NCBI GenBank assembly: GCA_004193555.1
Contig: RPGP01000001.1
Location: forward strand, 586,156-650,155
Length of the DNA stretch: 64,000 nt
Source of the DNA: Desulfobacteraceae bacterium Eth-SRB1
Lineage (GTDB): Bacteria > Desulfobacterota > Desulfobacteria > Desulfobacterales > ETH-SRB1
Direction of reading: 5' to 3'
The notes under the pieces are model-generated. The model was not told the origin of the DNA. It worked only from the letters and a program-made list of their open reading frames with translations, and did not search any database. Below, in pieces: positions 35,383 through 44,945 of the stretch. The position numbers and the translations under genes were made by a program. Numbering within the stretch: position 1 is the stretch's first letter; every line of letters starts with the position of its first letter.

Positions 35383-36381
35383 TCACAACTCCAAAACAAT
35401 GTCATTAATATCCGGTTTTACCCCTGTTGACAGCATTCGTGTCACGCAAGAGTTTGTCACTCCAAGATATCTGGCCACATCAGCTCCGGAATAGCCGAGC
35501 TCTCTGACTCCGATCCATGATATTGCTCGTCTGGCCTGAACTACGGTATTCCTTCGGCTGCCGGATCTGAGTTCCATTTCAGAAACATCGTACTTTTTGC
35601 ACACTATCTTTGCAAGGGCTTTGATGGCTATACGCTGCCCTGACAGTCTTAAGTTCTTTTTAACAAGATCATCGAGTCCGGTGATGATCTGAGTAACAAA
35701 ATCACCGTCACCTAATATCCTCTGGTCAGCAGGCTCTCTTTCACCCCGCCTTCTACTTGCAAGAACCTCTGACCAGCCTCCCATGCTCCGGATTAATCCG
35801 CCACCGACCAGTTCCGGCCTGTGGCCCTTATCGATACCCTCTTTTACATAATGCATGTAGTTAGTTTGCGCATTGCTTTGGTTTCCGAAAAAGGAGAGCG
35901 CATACCCTGTATTCTGCCACGGTCTCTTGACTTTGCCCATAAGCGCTGAATGACCAGACCATGGACTTCGATTCAGTCCTTTAATATCTTTGACCATACC
36001 AGCTCTTAACAGATTCAAATGGATGTAACGCACCAGTTCTTTTAGATAAGCATCCTCCTGGCAGACAATCGACTTGTAGCGATTTTGAAAGAGGTGACCA
36101 TGCCTGCGGTGACGTCTGTTAAAATTTACGACATAGCCGGTTAGAAGCTTCCGCATACTCGATGCCAGAGGATAATTCTTTGTCTTGCAAAGCAGATGAA
36201 AATGATTCGGTATCAGCGCCCAGGCATAGATTTCCATAGCATTAGCCTGAGCCAGCGCTGACAGACGGTTTATAAAATCATTACGATCCGTATCGTTCAG
36301 GAATATCTCTGCCTTCTCAATTCCCCGACCCATCACATGGTGCAATACTTCAGTGGCATCTAATCTTGCTAATCTTGGCAT
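35383..36381 (-). CDS. REP-associated tyrosine transposase (Y1 family) with DnaA-like C-terminus
   Basis: A 332-residue RAYT-like protein. The HUH nuclease motif is IPNHFHLLCKT, after the family start MPRLARLDATEVLHHVMGRG. NRRHRRHGHLFQNRYKSIVC and LVRYIHLNLLRAGMV follow. The last 90 residues (ALAKIVCKKYDVSEMELRSG, then ARRAISWIGVRELGYSGADV) form a DnaA C-terminal-like DNA-binding domain found in many RAYTs. The gene is bounded by 19-base inverted repeats at 35361-35379 and 36422-36440. It looks complete, so the protein could still be active on REP-type hairpins. Confidence 0.85.
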   Translation of the reverse strand: MPRLARLDATEVLHHVMGRGIEKAEIFLNDTDRNDFINRLSALAQANAMEIYAWALIPNHFHLLCKTKNYPLASSMRKLLTGYVVNFNRRHRRHGHLFQNRYKSIVCQEDAYLKELVRYIHLNLLRAGMVKDIKGLNRSPWSGHSALMGKVKRPWQNTGYALSFFGNQSNAQTNYMHYVKEGIDKGHRPELVGGGLIRSMGGWSEVLASRRRGEREPADQRILGDGDFVTQIITGLDDLVKKNLRLSGQRIAIKALAKIVCKKYDVSEMELRSGSRRNTVVQARRAISWIGVRELGYSGADVARYLGVTNSCVTRMLSTGVKPDINDIVLEL

Positions 36382-36398
36382 AGTCTATAACTTTCATA

Positions 36399-36659
36399 TT
36401 GCAGAAAGAGAGTCAAGCACTTTCTGCACGAACGTCCCGTAAACATGGGTTTTATGACTCACCAGATTTTTTATCACAAATTGTATCAGACCATCCATCC
36501 AGGGATAAACTACCGAAAAATCAGGTGCTTGTTGTTGGAGGTCCCGGTTTTAAGAAATGGGCTTATCTAAAATGCCCTTGCGGTTGTGGTGATTTTATCA
36601 TGTTATCCCTATCTAAGAAAACAAAGCCAAGATGGTCTATTTCATTAGATTTTTTTTAA
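36399..36659 (+). pseudogene. DUF6527-like protein fragment
   Basis: An 86-residue frame that begins in the transposon end (TTG) and so has a borrowed N-terminus. The segment KKWAYLKCPCGCGDFIMLSL and then KTKPRWSISLDFF resemble DUF6527 proteins, which bind metal through a CPCGCG motif and are found near bacterial ubiquitin-like (E1/E2/JAB) genes. The usual C-terminal Cys/His part is absent, with a stop after a T-run. Probably a truncated remnant. Confidence 0.45.
36422..36440. repeat. right inverted end of the RAYT element
   Basis: TTCTGCACGAACGTCCCGT, exact inverse of 35361-35379. Confidence 0.7.
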
Positions 36660-36693
36660 TAGGCCAACCATCTATCCATCAATACGCCAAACA

Positions 36694-36900
36694 TCAAGAT
36701 GCAGGAGCCATTTTTGGATAAAAAAGGGGAATGTTAAGTGGTGTGAAGACACCGGGAAACTCCCTAAGATTGCTATAAATATATAAATCCTCATCAAACT
36801 TTCTTTGCCCACCGTATTTCCCTAATAAACCTTTTATGATTCTTAAAATATTCGCAACGTTGTCCTTCGTGAACCTTCGCTTGCCGCCGAACTTCTCCAC
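36694..36900 (-). CDS. hypothetical small ORF
   Basis: A 68-residue frame with two similar pieces, KFGGKRRFTKDNVANILRII and KYGGQRKFDEDLYIYSNLRE. No family is recognised and no clear ribosome-binding site is seen. It may be a remnant at the edge of the mobile region. A run of 11 C (about 36987-36997) and one of 6 C lie between it and hsdS. Confidence 0.22.
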   Translation of the reverse strand: MEKFGGKRRFTKDNVANILRIIKGLLGKYGGQRKFDEDLYIYSNLREFPGVFTPLNIPLFYPKMAPAS

Positions 36901-37022
36901 TTCCGTGGAAAATTTCGAAAAACCGCTATTTCATATATTGAGATGTCTAAAACAATTTATTGTAAAGATAGGATCGTCACGAAAATCCCCCCCCCCCTGA
37001 AATTCCCCCCGAATTGATTTCT

Positions 37023-38735
37023 TTAAGAAAAAGCTTCGTGTAGTACTGCCTGCATGAGCATTTCGCTGTCTTTTTTGGACTGGTTGAGTCTGGTTTCGAG
37101 TTCGTCGCAAAGGTTCATCAGTTGATCGACTTTGGCTACGATGCGTTTTTGTTCAGTAAGAGACGGAAGTGAAAACGGAACAAACCTTATAAACTCTCGT
37201 GGGACTCTTTTTTGACCGGCGCTTCCAGTCATTTTCTCTTTTGCATCGTTTAAGAACTTGGGACATTTGAAGAAAATCAACACATACTCAGGTAAAATCA
37301 GCTTTGGTTTTTGCCTAAAAATATGTAATTCAGTTGTACCCGCCCCAACTCCATTCAATAATCCTTTAAAGACTGTCGATTTTCCGTTTTCAAAGCATGG
37401 TGTAATTTTTGCGAGGCCAACATCATTATCCATAAAATAGGTAAATCCTTTTTTTACTTCAGCCCATTTTTTTCTTTCAAAAGAATGAGGTGTCCCATAC
37501 TTTTCAGAAATCATTTTCATTGGTATAAATGAGACGTCTATTTCATCATTATCAACATTTATCCGAGGATTTATTTCGCATAGTTCACCCAACCTCACCC
37601 ACTCCCACCTTTGTGGCAATTCATAAGGGATTTCATCCTCAGCAATAGGTGAAAGGGGTTTTTGTTTTTTTAGTTTTCCTTCGGCGATGAGCTTTTCTTT
37701 TTCGGCTTTGATGCGTTTCAGAAGTTCACTGGCTGGTTCGTCGTTAGGGTCTTGTGGCGCTAGTTTTCCTTGCACTGCTAATTGTAGAATGGCCTGGCGG
37801 AGTTTATTTACATGAGCAGGATCGTTGTAGATAAGATCGAAATTATTGCATAGAAATTGCCAATGATTAGCAAATTCATCAATGGTTTTGGAAGATAATA
37901 GCTTTTCCAGTGCCGCATCATTAAGCGATGTATATTTTGTGGAAGCTTTTTCCTGACAGGCATCCAACTGATCACAGAGCTGCATCAGTTGATCGACTTT
38001 AGCTACGATGCGTTTTTGTTCGGCAAGAGGGGGAAGAGGGAAAATTGTTGTCTCAATTCTTTTAATAGCCAATTTAGGTTGCGCCATTTGATTTGCTTTA
38101 AATAAAAATTGATTTTGTATAAATGCCGAACTCAATGAATATCTAAGGAATCTTTTATCAGCGATATGTATAATTATGCGTGCAGCATTCTCGGTTAAGT
38201 TCATATTATGGAACTTGTCTGGAACTTCGCCAACTTGTCCAATTGTGCCTGCTATAGTTATATATAAATCATTTTTTGTGATGATGTACTTTTTTATTTT
38301 TTCATACACATCGTTAGAAATATACTTCAGGTTGTTATTGTCAATAGTTCCCTTTTTCATGTCGGTTACTCTTATATAAATATGTTGTGTTCTTTGATCG
38401 AGTAATTGATAGCCCTTTGGAACACGTTTTCCACCTGTAACTGTACAAAGTTCGGCCAATCTGACCCACTCCCAGCCTGGTGGCAATTCATAAGGGATTT
38501 CCTCTTCGGCAACCGGTAGGAGGGGTTTTTGCTTTTTAATTTTTCTTTCGGCAATGAGTTTTTCTTTTTCGGCCTTGATGCGTTTCAGGAGTTCGCCGGC
38601 GGGTTCGTTGGTTGGATCCTGTTCAACCAGTTTGCCTTGGACGGCAAGTTGCAGGATCAGTTTCCGCATCTTTACGGTGCTGTTCGGTGAATCCATCAGT
38701 AGATCGTAATTATCGAATAAAGTATCCAGCTTCAT
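37023..38735 (-). CDS. hsdS: type I restriction-modification specificity subunit
   Basis: A 570-residue HsdS with two target-recognition domains and two related conserved helices. The repeated core is LQLAVQGKL, ELLKRIKAEKEKLIAE, and IPYELPPGWEWVRLAELC in the first half or IPYELPQRWEWVRLGELC in the second. Each half also ends in a LTEQKRIVAKVDQLM-type coiled coil. The protein determines the bipartite DNA target of the HsdM/HsdR complex. It is the last gene of the locus; the DUF1016 nuclease gene separates it from hsdM. Confidence 0.92.
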   Translation of the reverse strand: MKLDTLFDNYDLLMDSPNSTVKMRKLILQLAVQGKLVEQDPTNEPAGELLKRIKAEKEKLIAERKIKKQKPLLPVAEEEIPYELPPGWEWVRLAELCTVTGGKRVPKGYQLLDQRTQHIYIRVTDMKKGTIDNNNLKYISNDVYEKIKKYIITKNDLYITIAGTIGQVGEVPDKFHNMNLTENAARIIIHIADKRFLRYSLSSAFIQNQFLFKANQMAQPKLAIKRIETTIFPLPPLAEQKRIVAKVDQLMQLCDQLDACQEKASTKYTSLNDAALEKLLSSKTIDEFANHWQFLCNNFDLIYNDPAHVNKLRQAILQLAVQGKLAPQDPNDEPASELLKRIKAEKEKLIAEGKLKKQKPLSPIAEDEIPYELPQRWEWVRLGELCEINPRINVDNDEIDVSFIPMKMISEKYGTPHSFERKKWAEVKKGFTYFMDNDVGLAKITPCFENGKSTVFKGLLNGVGAGTTELHIFRQKPKLILPEYVLIFFKCPKFLNDAKEKMTGSAGQKRVPREFIRFVPFSLPSLTEQKRIVAKVDQLMNLCDELETRLNQSKKDSEMLMQAVLHEAFS

Positions 38736-38790
38736 ACTTTCTCTTGCCTCACGCCGCTAAGACGTCAAGTTTTAGCCCCTATATCCTGTT

Positions 38791-39891
38791 TTATGTCTCC
38801 AATAATTTCATAAAGTCTTCTTTGCTGGGCAACTCGACTAAATATTTTGATACAAACAGTTGATTATCCAGTCCTGCCGTGGCGTATTCAACTTTCGTTT
38901 CTTCTTTATCAGTACAAAGGATTATGCCAACCGGTGGGTTATCCCCGGCCTCCATAATATTTTCTTTAAAATAATTCAGATAAAAATTCATCTGTCCCAC
39001 ATCAGCATAGGAAAAGGCACGAACCTTCAAATCGATCAGGATATGGCATTTAATGATGCGGTGATAAAAAACAAGATCAACCCTGTCATGTTCATTTCCT
39101 ATAGTTATTCTTTTCTGACGAGCTTCAAAACAAAATCCATGACCAAGCTCAATCAAAAAATCCTGTATCTTGTTTAACAATGATGTTTCCAGATCATTTT
39201 CAGAATAGACCGGCAACTCTTTAAACCCTGTAAACTCCAGAACATACGTATCTTTGATGGTATCTTCTATGCTGACAACAGCTTGATTGTTCTGAACAGA
39301 TTTCAGCAGAGCTTCCTTATCTTTTGAAAGACCGGTTCTTTCTAACAGCAAGGACTCTATCTGTCTTTTTAACTGCCGGGAACTCCAATTGCCTTTGATG
39401 GCCTGCTGTTCATAAAATATACGCTTTAAGGGTTCCTTTATCTTGATTAATTCGGTGAAGTGTCGAAATGAGAAATGTTGTATTAATATTTGGGGGTCAA
39501 GAGATAAATCAGATTTTTGAACGGAATTGTCAGCCGCCGGCTGACCTTTTTGGTTCCCTAATTGTTCAGCCAGCTGCTGAATATTTTGAACTTTCAATTG
39601 GTCAGCCACTGGCTGACCAATTTGAGGATAGATTAGATAAAACAGTCTGAAAAGCTTCAGGTTGGTAAAAGAGAGGCCTTTGAGCTTTTTCTTTTCAAGC
39701 TCTTCAGCGATGGTTTTTAGAAGCCGCTGCCCATATTTTGCTCTATCATCACCATTTTGTTCGAATTCAACTATATAAAAACCTATTGACCAGTTTCTAA
39801 TAACGAGCAACTGATTGATCGAGGAAATCGCCTTTTTTTGTAGGCCTTGATTTGTTTGTTCAATTAAAGCGATTAATTGCTTAAATCTCAT
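38791..39891 (-). CDS. DUF1016 / YhcG-family PD-(D/E)XK nuclease
   Basis: A 366-residue protein with an N-terminal DUF1016 winged-helix region (about residues 1-160, LRNWSIGFYIVEFEQNG) and a C-terminal PD-(D/E)XK nuclease-like domain (HDRVDLVFYHRIIKCHILIDLKVRAF, split; the DLVF and IDLK core is visible). It sits between hsdM and hsdS, a common position for this accessory protein. The ATG at 39891 is used rather than the TTG two codons earlier. A linker (about residues 90-130) contains GQPVADQ/GQPAADN repeats encoded by two palindromes. TCTCTTGCCTCACGC occurs just outside both ends of the gene. Confidence 0.87.
   Translation of the reverse strand: MRFKQLIALIEQTNQGLQKKAISSINQLLVIRNWSIGFYIVEFEQNGDDRAKYGQRLLKTIAEELEKKKLKGLSFTNLKLFRLFYLIYPQIGQPVADQLKVQNIQQLAEQLGNQKGQPAADNSVQKSDLSLDPQILIQHFSFRHFTELIKIKEPLKRIFYEQQAIKGNWSSRQLKRQIESLLLERTGLSKDKEALLKSVQNNQAVVSIEDTIKDTYVLEFTGFKELPVYSENDLETSLLNKIQDFLIELGHGFCFEARQKRITIGNEHDRVDLVFYHRIIKCHILIDLKVRAFSYADVGQMNFYLNYFKENIMEAGDNPPVGIILCTDKEETKVEYATAGLDNQLFVSKYLVELPSKEDFMKLLET
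39529..39618. repeat. two palindromes within the DUF1016 gene
   Basis: GTCAGCCGCCGGCTGAC (39529-39545) and GGTCAGCCACTGGCTGACC (39600-39618) lie 54 bases apart. They encode the GQPAAD and GQPVAD copies in a non-conserved linker, suggesting inserted repetitive DNA carried in frame. Confidence 0.55.
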
Positions 39892-39980
39892 TATCAATAT
39901 CTCTCATAGTCTCTCTTGCCTCACGCAAAGGCACCAAGGTCTTAAAATTCCATTCTTTGCGCCTGCGTATTGGCGTGAGT

Positions 39981-41420
39981 CTATTGTTTTAGCGCATTCA
40001 TGAGTTCTTTCTTTAGCGAGTCACGGGTCTTCGCAATCTCCGTCAGCAACTTCTTATAATCCGCCAATAGTTTTTTAGGATTACCGATATTATTTTCTGC
40101 CTGATGGGGATTTTTAATATCCAGATTGTAATTGCGTTTTTTTATCTCTTCGATTGATACCCGCCATGCATATTGATTTTCTTCGCGGTTTTCCCACCAT
40201 GCTTTTTCGAGATCGAATTCTTCAATGCGGATCGGTTTGGTCTTGTTATATGTTTTATAGCCTTCAGGCAGGGGATGTTCAAAATACCAGATTTCTTTGG
40301 TCGGTTCACTCTTTGTGAAGAAAAGCAGGTTGGTCTTTATGCCGGCATACGGGTTGAACACTCCATTTGGCAGCCGCACAATTGTGTGGAGGTTACATTC
40401 TTCCAGCAATTTTTCTTTAATCCGTGTTTTAACGCCTTCGCCAAAAAGAAAGCCATCAGGGAGGACAATACCTGCCCTGCCGCCATCTTTCAGAAGGGCC
40501 ATGACAAGGACTAAAAAGAGATCGGCAGTTTCCCTTGTTCTGAAATTGACCGGAAAGTTTGATTCTATTCCATCCTCTTCCATCCCACCGAAGGGCGGAT
40601 TGGTTATGACAACATCAACGCGTGATTTGTTTGTAATGCTCCTGATCGGTCGTGAAAGGGAGTTGTCATGTTGGATCTGAGGAATATCTATATTATGAAG
40701 GATCAGGTTGGTCATTGACAACATATATGGAAGCGACTTTTTCTCAATACCCACAATGGAATCCTGAAAAATTAACCGGTCTTCGATATTTTTAACATCC
40801 TGTTTGCGGATACTTTCAAGGGCACATACAAGAAAGCCGCCGGTACCGCACGCGGGGTCTAAAACCTTTTCACCAAGTCTTGGGTTTGTCATATCGGTCA
40901 TGAATTGCGTGACGGCGCGCGGGGTATAGAATTCACCGGCATTACCGGCGCTCTGAAGATCCCGCAGGATTTGTTCATAGATATCATTAAAGATGTGCTG
41001 GTCTTCAGACTTGTTGAAATCTATCTGATTCATCTTGTTGATGACCTGTCTGAGCAATGTGCCGGACTTCATATAATTGTAGGAATCTGCAAAGACTTCT
41101 TTGACTATTACGCCCCGTCCATTGCTGAATTCATTAATGGAGAGTTCCTTTAAGGATTTAAACATATCATTATTGATGAAATCGAGGAGTTCATCGCCTG
41201 TTATTCCTTCTTCATCTGTTGCCCAGTTCCGCCAGCGCAGTTGATCCGGTATGGGCGATTTATAATTATCACCTATCATTTCGAGTTCGTATTCTTTGTC
41301 ATCAAATATCTTCAGAAAGATCATCCATACCAGTTGCGAAATTCGCTGGGCATCTCCATCGACACCAGCATCCTTTCGCATAATGTTCTGGATGGATTTA
41401 ACCACGTTTCTTATGCTCAT
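39981..41420 (-). CDS. hsdM: type I restriction-modification methyltransferase subunit
   Basis: A 479-residue N6-adenine methyltransferase subunit. The N-terminal HsdM helical bundle (residues about 1-130) precedes the SAM motif DPACGTGGFLVCALES and the catalytic NPPFGG (N-P-P-F). It methylates the host site, and with HsdS and HsdR forms the restriction complex. It lies 12 bases after hsdR in the same direction; the order is hsdR-hsdM-DUF1016-hsdS. Confidence 0.94.
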   Translation of the reverse strand: MSIRNVVKSIQNIMRKDAGVDGDAQRISQLVWMIFLKIFDDKEYELEMIGDNYKSPIPDQLRWRNWATDEEGITGDELLDFINNDMFKSLKELSINEFSNGRGVIVKEVFADSYNYMKSGTLLRQVINKMNQIDFNKSEDQHIFNDIYEQILRDLQSAGNAGEFYTPRAVTQFMTDMTNPRLGEKVLDPACGTGGFLVCALESIRKQDVKNIEDRLIFQDSIVGIEKKSLPYMLSMTNLILHNIDIPQIQHDNSLSRPIRSITNKSRVDVVITNPPFGGMEEDGIESNFPVNFRTRETADLFLVLVMALLKDGGRAGIVLPDGFLFGEGVKTRIKEKLLEECNLHTIVRLPNGVFNPYAGIKTNLLFFTKSEPTKEIWYFEHPLPEGYKTYNKTKPIRIEEFDLEKAWWENREENQYAWRVSIEEIKKRNYNLDIKNPHQAENNIGNPKKLLADYKKLLTEIAKTRDSLKKELMNALKQ

Positions 41421-41432
41421 ATTGATATTCCT

Positions 41433-43766
41433 CTACGCCGCCACTTCATATATCTGGTTTTCGAGTTCTTTTATCGCTTCAAGATATCGTTCCTTGCCGC
41501 CAAAGCTTTTGATAATCTCAACAGGAGACCCGAATTGATCAAATGGTTTGATTCTCAAAATTTCCATACTTTCTAAATTCTTTATACCCTCATCTGCATA
41601 TTTATCAAGCAGTGCATCTAAAACAGCTCTTGCATTATCGCCATACTTCGTGAAGTAGCTTTTCTTTTTAACATTGCTTGCCCGTTCTCTACGTGTCAAT
41701 GGGGGTTTGTCGAAGGCAACGTGACAAATGAGATCAAAGGGGTCAAAATCCTTCCCGACTTCTTCCTGAAGTTCATAGAGCAAAATGCCCTGTTCCATCA
41801 ATTCTTCAATAATGGCATTCTTTTTTTCTGATGCCTTCCACTGACGCAGAAAATCATCAAGGCTTGTATATTCCTTCAAGATTTTCTTTTTCGTGAAATC
41901 TTTTAATGATTCGGTGATGAGTTTGCCATCGTCTCTGTAATACTGGACCTGCTCCCTCTCGACAAAAACTTCAACATCATCAACGTATAATTTACGTTGA
42001 AGTTCATGAATTTCCTGGATAGAATTATTAATTAAAACATAATCATCAACATCCCCATTACTCGAAAGCGGATCAGGCGGCTCGATAGGATCATCTTCTC
42101 CCGGTTCATAAATCTGAACCGGTTCACCATCAAACGTCGGCTCAGCAAAGTTATTTGTTGCCTGCCTGAAATCCATAATTGTGAAATAATACTTGTTAAA
42201 CTCTTCATTGATACGGGTACCGCGTCCGATTATCTGCTTGAACTCTGTCATGGAATTGATGCTCTTATCCAGGACAATCAGCTTGCATGTCTGGGCATCG
42301 ACACCGGTTGAGAGCAGTTTTGAGGTTGTGGCAATCACAGGATATCGGCTTTCCGGCGTGATAAAATTATCGAGTTCCATTTTTCCTTCGTCATTATCAC
42401 CGGTAATTCGCATGACATATTTATAATTCTTTTCCACCTCGTCATTGTTTTCATTGACAATGGCTTTGCGCATCCGTTCGGCATGATCGATATTTTGACA
42501 GAAAATAATAGTTTTATCGAAGCGATTTGTCTTCTTCAAAAACTCCGAAACCTTTTCGGCCACTCGTTCTGTCCGCTTTTCAAGAACAAGATTGCGATCA
42601 AAGTCTTTTATGTTATATATCTGGTCAGGAATTTCATAACCATACTTATCCTCTTTGCCATCTTCAGGACGCCACCCTGAATCTTTGTCCATACCAATAC
42701 GAATCACTTTATATGGCGCAAGAAATCCATCTTCAATCCCCTGTTTCAATGAATAAGTATAAACAGGGTCTCCAAAATAATGAATATTGGAAATGTATTT
42801 AGTTTCCCTTGGAGTGGCCGTCATTCCAATCTGTGTCGCGGATGAATAATATTCCAGTATTTCACGCCAGGCAGAATCTTCCGCCGCGCTTCCACGGTGG
42901 CATTCATCAACAATGATAAGGTCGAAGAAATCACGCGAAAACTGTTTGTAAATGTTTTTCCATTCTTCTGGTCCGGAAACCCCTTGATACAATGCCATAT
43001 AAATTTCATACGACTTGTCCACCTGGCGTTTTTTGATTTTTGTCATCTTATCGCCAAACGGTTTGAAGTCATTAACAACAGTCTGATCTATCAAAATATT
43101 TCGATCTGCCAGATACAGAATTCTCTTTTTTGCTCGGGCTTTCCATAAACGCCAGATAATCTGGAAGGCGACATAAGTCTTTCCCGTGCCGGTGGCCATG
43201 ACCAGCAAAATTCGATTTTGAGCTTTAATAATAGCTTCGACGGCCCTGTTAATTGCAACTCTCTGATAATATCGAGGGGTTTTGCCGCCAGCCTCGTAGT
43301 GATAGTCCTGCGTGATAATCTTTTCCTGTTCCGGCTCAATGCCTTTTGAAATGTTCAGCCGATTCCATAATTCCTCCGGTGTAGGGAATTCGTGTAGTAC
43401 GAGTTCTCTTTCTTTTCCCGTTGTTTTATCATGTTCGACAAATCCATAACCATTGGAACTATAGACAAACGGCAGATCCAGGATCTCTGCATACTCCAAC
43501 CCCTGCTGCATTCCAGTACCGATAGAATGAGTATTATCTTTTGCCTCAATTACGGCAATTGGTTGGTTTGGTTTGGAATAGAGGATGTAATCTGCTCTCT
43601 TGCCTTTACCGCGGCTGACTAATTTACCACGCACCTTTATTCTACCGGCTGTAAAATAAACTTCCTCACGAAAATGGTGAGGATTTTCATTCCATCCGGC
43701 ATCACTGATGGCCGGAGTAATATATTTTGTACAGATATCTCTTTCGGAAAGTTTTGATTTTATCAT
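41433..43766 (-). CDS. hsdR: type I restriction-modification endonuclease/translocase subunit
   Basis: A 777-residue HsdR. The N-terminal nuclease region has [20 protein letters not shown] (PD-(D/E)XK). The SF2 motor has [14 protein letters not shown] (Walker A), IIVDECHRG (DECH) and GMTATPRET. HsdR cuts and translocates unmethylated DNA. The length is typical of this shorter HsdR branch. It begins the locus, about 190 bases downstream of the truncated HigA/ImmA gene. Confidence 0.94.
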   Translation of the reverse strand: MIKSKLSERDICTKYITPAISDAGWNENPHHFREEVYFTAGRIKVRGKLVSRGKGKRADYILYSKPNQPIAVIEAKDNTHSIGTGMQQGLEYAEILDLPFVYSSNGYGFVEHDKTTGKERELVLHEFPTPEELWNRLNISKGIEPEQEKIITQDYHYEAGGKTPRYYQRVAINRAVEAIIKAQNRILLVMATGTGKTYVAFQIIWRLWKARAKKRILYLADRNILIDQTVVNDFKPFGDKMTKIKKRQVDKSYEIYMALYQGVSGPEEWKNIYKQFSRDFFDLIIVDECHRGSAAEDSAWREILEYYSSATQIGMTATPRETKYISNIHYFGDPVYTYSLKQGIEDGFLAPYKVIRIGMDKDSGWRPEDGKEDKYGYEIPDQIYNIKDFDRNLVLEKRTERVAEKVSEFLKKTNRFDKTIIFCQNIDHAERMRKAIVNENNDEVEKNYKYVMRITGDNDEGKMELDNFITPESRYPVIATTSKLLSTGVDAQTCKLIVLDKSINSMTEFKQIIGRGTRINEEFNKYYFTIMDFRQATNNFAEPTFDGEPVQIYEPGEDDPIEPPDPLSSNGDVDDYVLINNSIQEIHELQRKLYVDDVEVFVEREQVQYYRDDGKLITESLKDFTKKKILKEYTSLDDFLRQWKASEKKNAIIEELMEQGILLYELQEEVGKDFDPFDLICHVAFDKPPLTRRERASNVKKKSYFTKYGDNARAVLDALLDKYADEGIKNLESMEILRIKPFDQFGSPVEIIKSFGGKERYLEAIKELENQIYEVAA

Positions 43767-43958
43767 TATTCAATCTTATTAAAATATCAAAGCATTGAAC
43801 ATGCTTCAGTGCCTTTTAAAATTGATCAAACAGTGTGTAAGCCTGGTTCATTTGTGAAAAATGTAGTGTCCGTAATCATATATTTCTTTTTCCTGTATTT
43901 GAACTTTTATACCTTTGTTCCCTCTGATTGGATGTCCAGATACTTTTTAATTACCTCA

Positions 43959-44813
43959 TCATTTATTGGTAGCCACCCACTCAAATCTGCGTTTAAGCCC
44001 GTTGAAGTAGTTCCATTTTTTGGTCAGACGCTGGAACCGCCCTGCTACAATTCCTGGTGAAATTTTAAGCTTATGCGCAAGACTAATTACATCCGCTTTA
44101 GCCCGCAACAATGAAATTTCAGTATCTCGGTCACGCGGTATGAGGGTTTCAACGGCAAACTCGCCTGCTTTATGCTCAAGCGAATCATCGCTGCTTCCAT
44201 CGTTGATGTAGAGATGTTTTTTGCTGTCATTAAGGACATGTCCTGCTTCGTGAAAAAAAGAAAACCAGAACTGATCCTCCATCTTGCCTCGAAGATTCAG
44301 CAAAATCATAGCCTTGGACGCTGACAACCATCTTGTTGCGCCATGCCAGGGCACTTTTTTCATTTCTGGAACCAGAGACAAGGCAACGCCTGATTCTGCG
44401 CATAGCGAAACCATTTCAGGAATAAATTCTTCAGGATTCTTTACTGTCAATAGACGAATTGCCATTACGGCCTTGTAAAAATTGTCCTTATCAAAATGAT
44501 TACAATCAATCTGATATGCCTGAATTTCACCAAGTCTGATCCACGCAGATGCCGGGCCAGGACAAGTCTCAAAACAGTGTGAACGCCGTGCTGCCACTGC
44601 CGGTTGCAACCAAATATCCCGCCAGGCGGCAACACTACTGACCCCATAGAACTTTAATACTTCCCTTAGGAGTAACGCCTTATTCTTTTGGTTCTCAATT
44701 ACTTCACGCTGGATAAGCTCATGTGCGGGAATTGTCTTCAGCCAGTCAAGGTCAGCCTCAAGCAGTTTACGCTCCTTAATTTTTGTTAACTGCTCTCTAT
44801 ATTGAGATTCCAA
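43959..44813 (-). CDS. HigA-like antitoxin/ImmA-IrrE metallopeptidase, N-terminally truncated
   Basis: A 284-residue protein with an ImmA/IrrE zinc-peptidase domain (FSFFHEAGHVLND, HExxH; later EFAVETLIP). Its N-terminus (ESQYREQLTKIKERKLLEAD) corresponds to the segment after the HTH of HigA antitoxin-peptidases. Reading upstream in frame gives NKLELATSVPAHI, then a TAG where these proteins usually have Trp (IWNNLESQY). The DNA-binding HTH region is therefore lost and a nonsense codon blocks it. The peptidase part could be translated from the TTG at 44813, but this is probably a decaying gene. It lies upstream of hsdR. Confidence 0.6.
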   Translation of the reverse strand: MESQYREQLTKIKERKLLEADLDWLKTIPAHELIQREVIENQKNKALLLREVLKFYGVSSVAAWRDIWLQPAVAARRSHCFETCPGPASAWIRLGEIQAYQIDCNHFDKDNFYKAVMAIRLLTVKNPEEFIPEMVSLCAESGVALSLVPEMKKVPWHGATRWLSASKAMILLNLRGKMEDQFWFSFFHEAGHVLNDSKKHLYINDGSSDDSLEHKAGEFAVETLIPRDRDTEISLLRAKADVISLAHKLKISPGIVAGRFQRLTKKWNYFNGLKRRFEWVATNK

Positions 44814-44945
44814 ATTATTCTATATGTGTGCCGGAACACTGGTGGCCAATTCAAGTTTGTTGGAGGTATCATATGTAATTAGATCTTTTTTATACCACCT
44901 TGTCAGATTTTGATATCCTTTGGAATTATATGCTACCTGTAAAAT

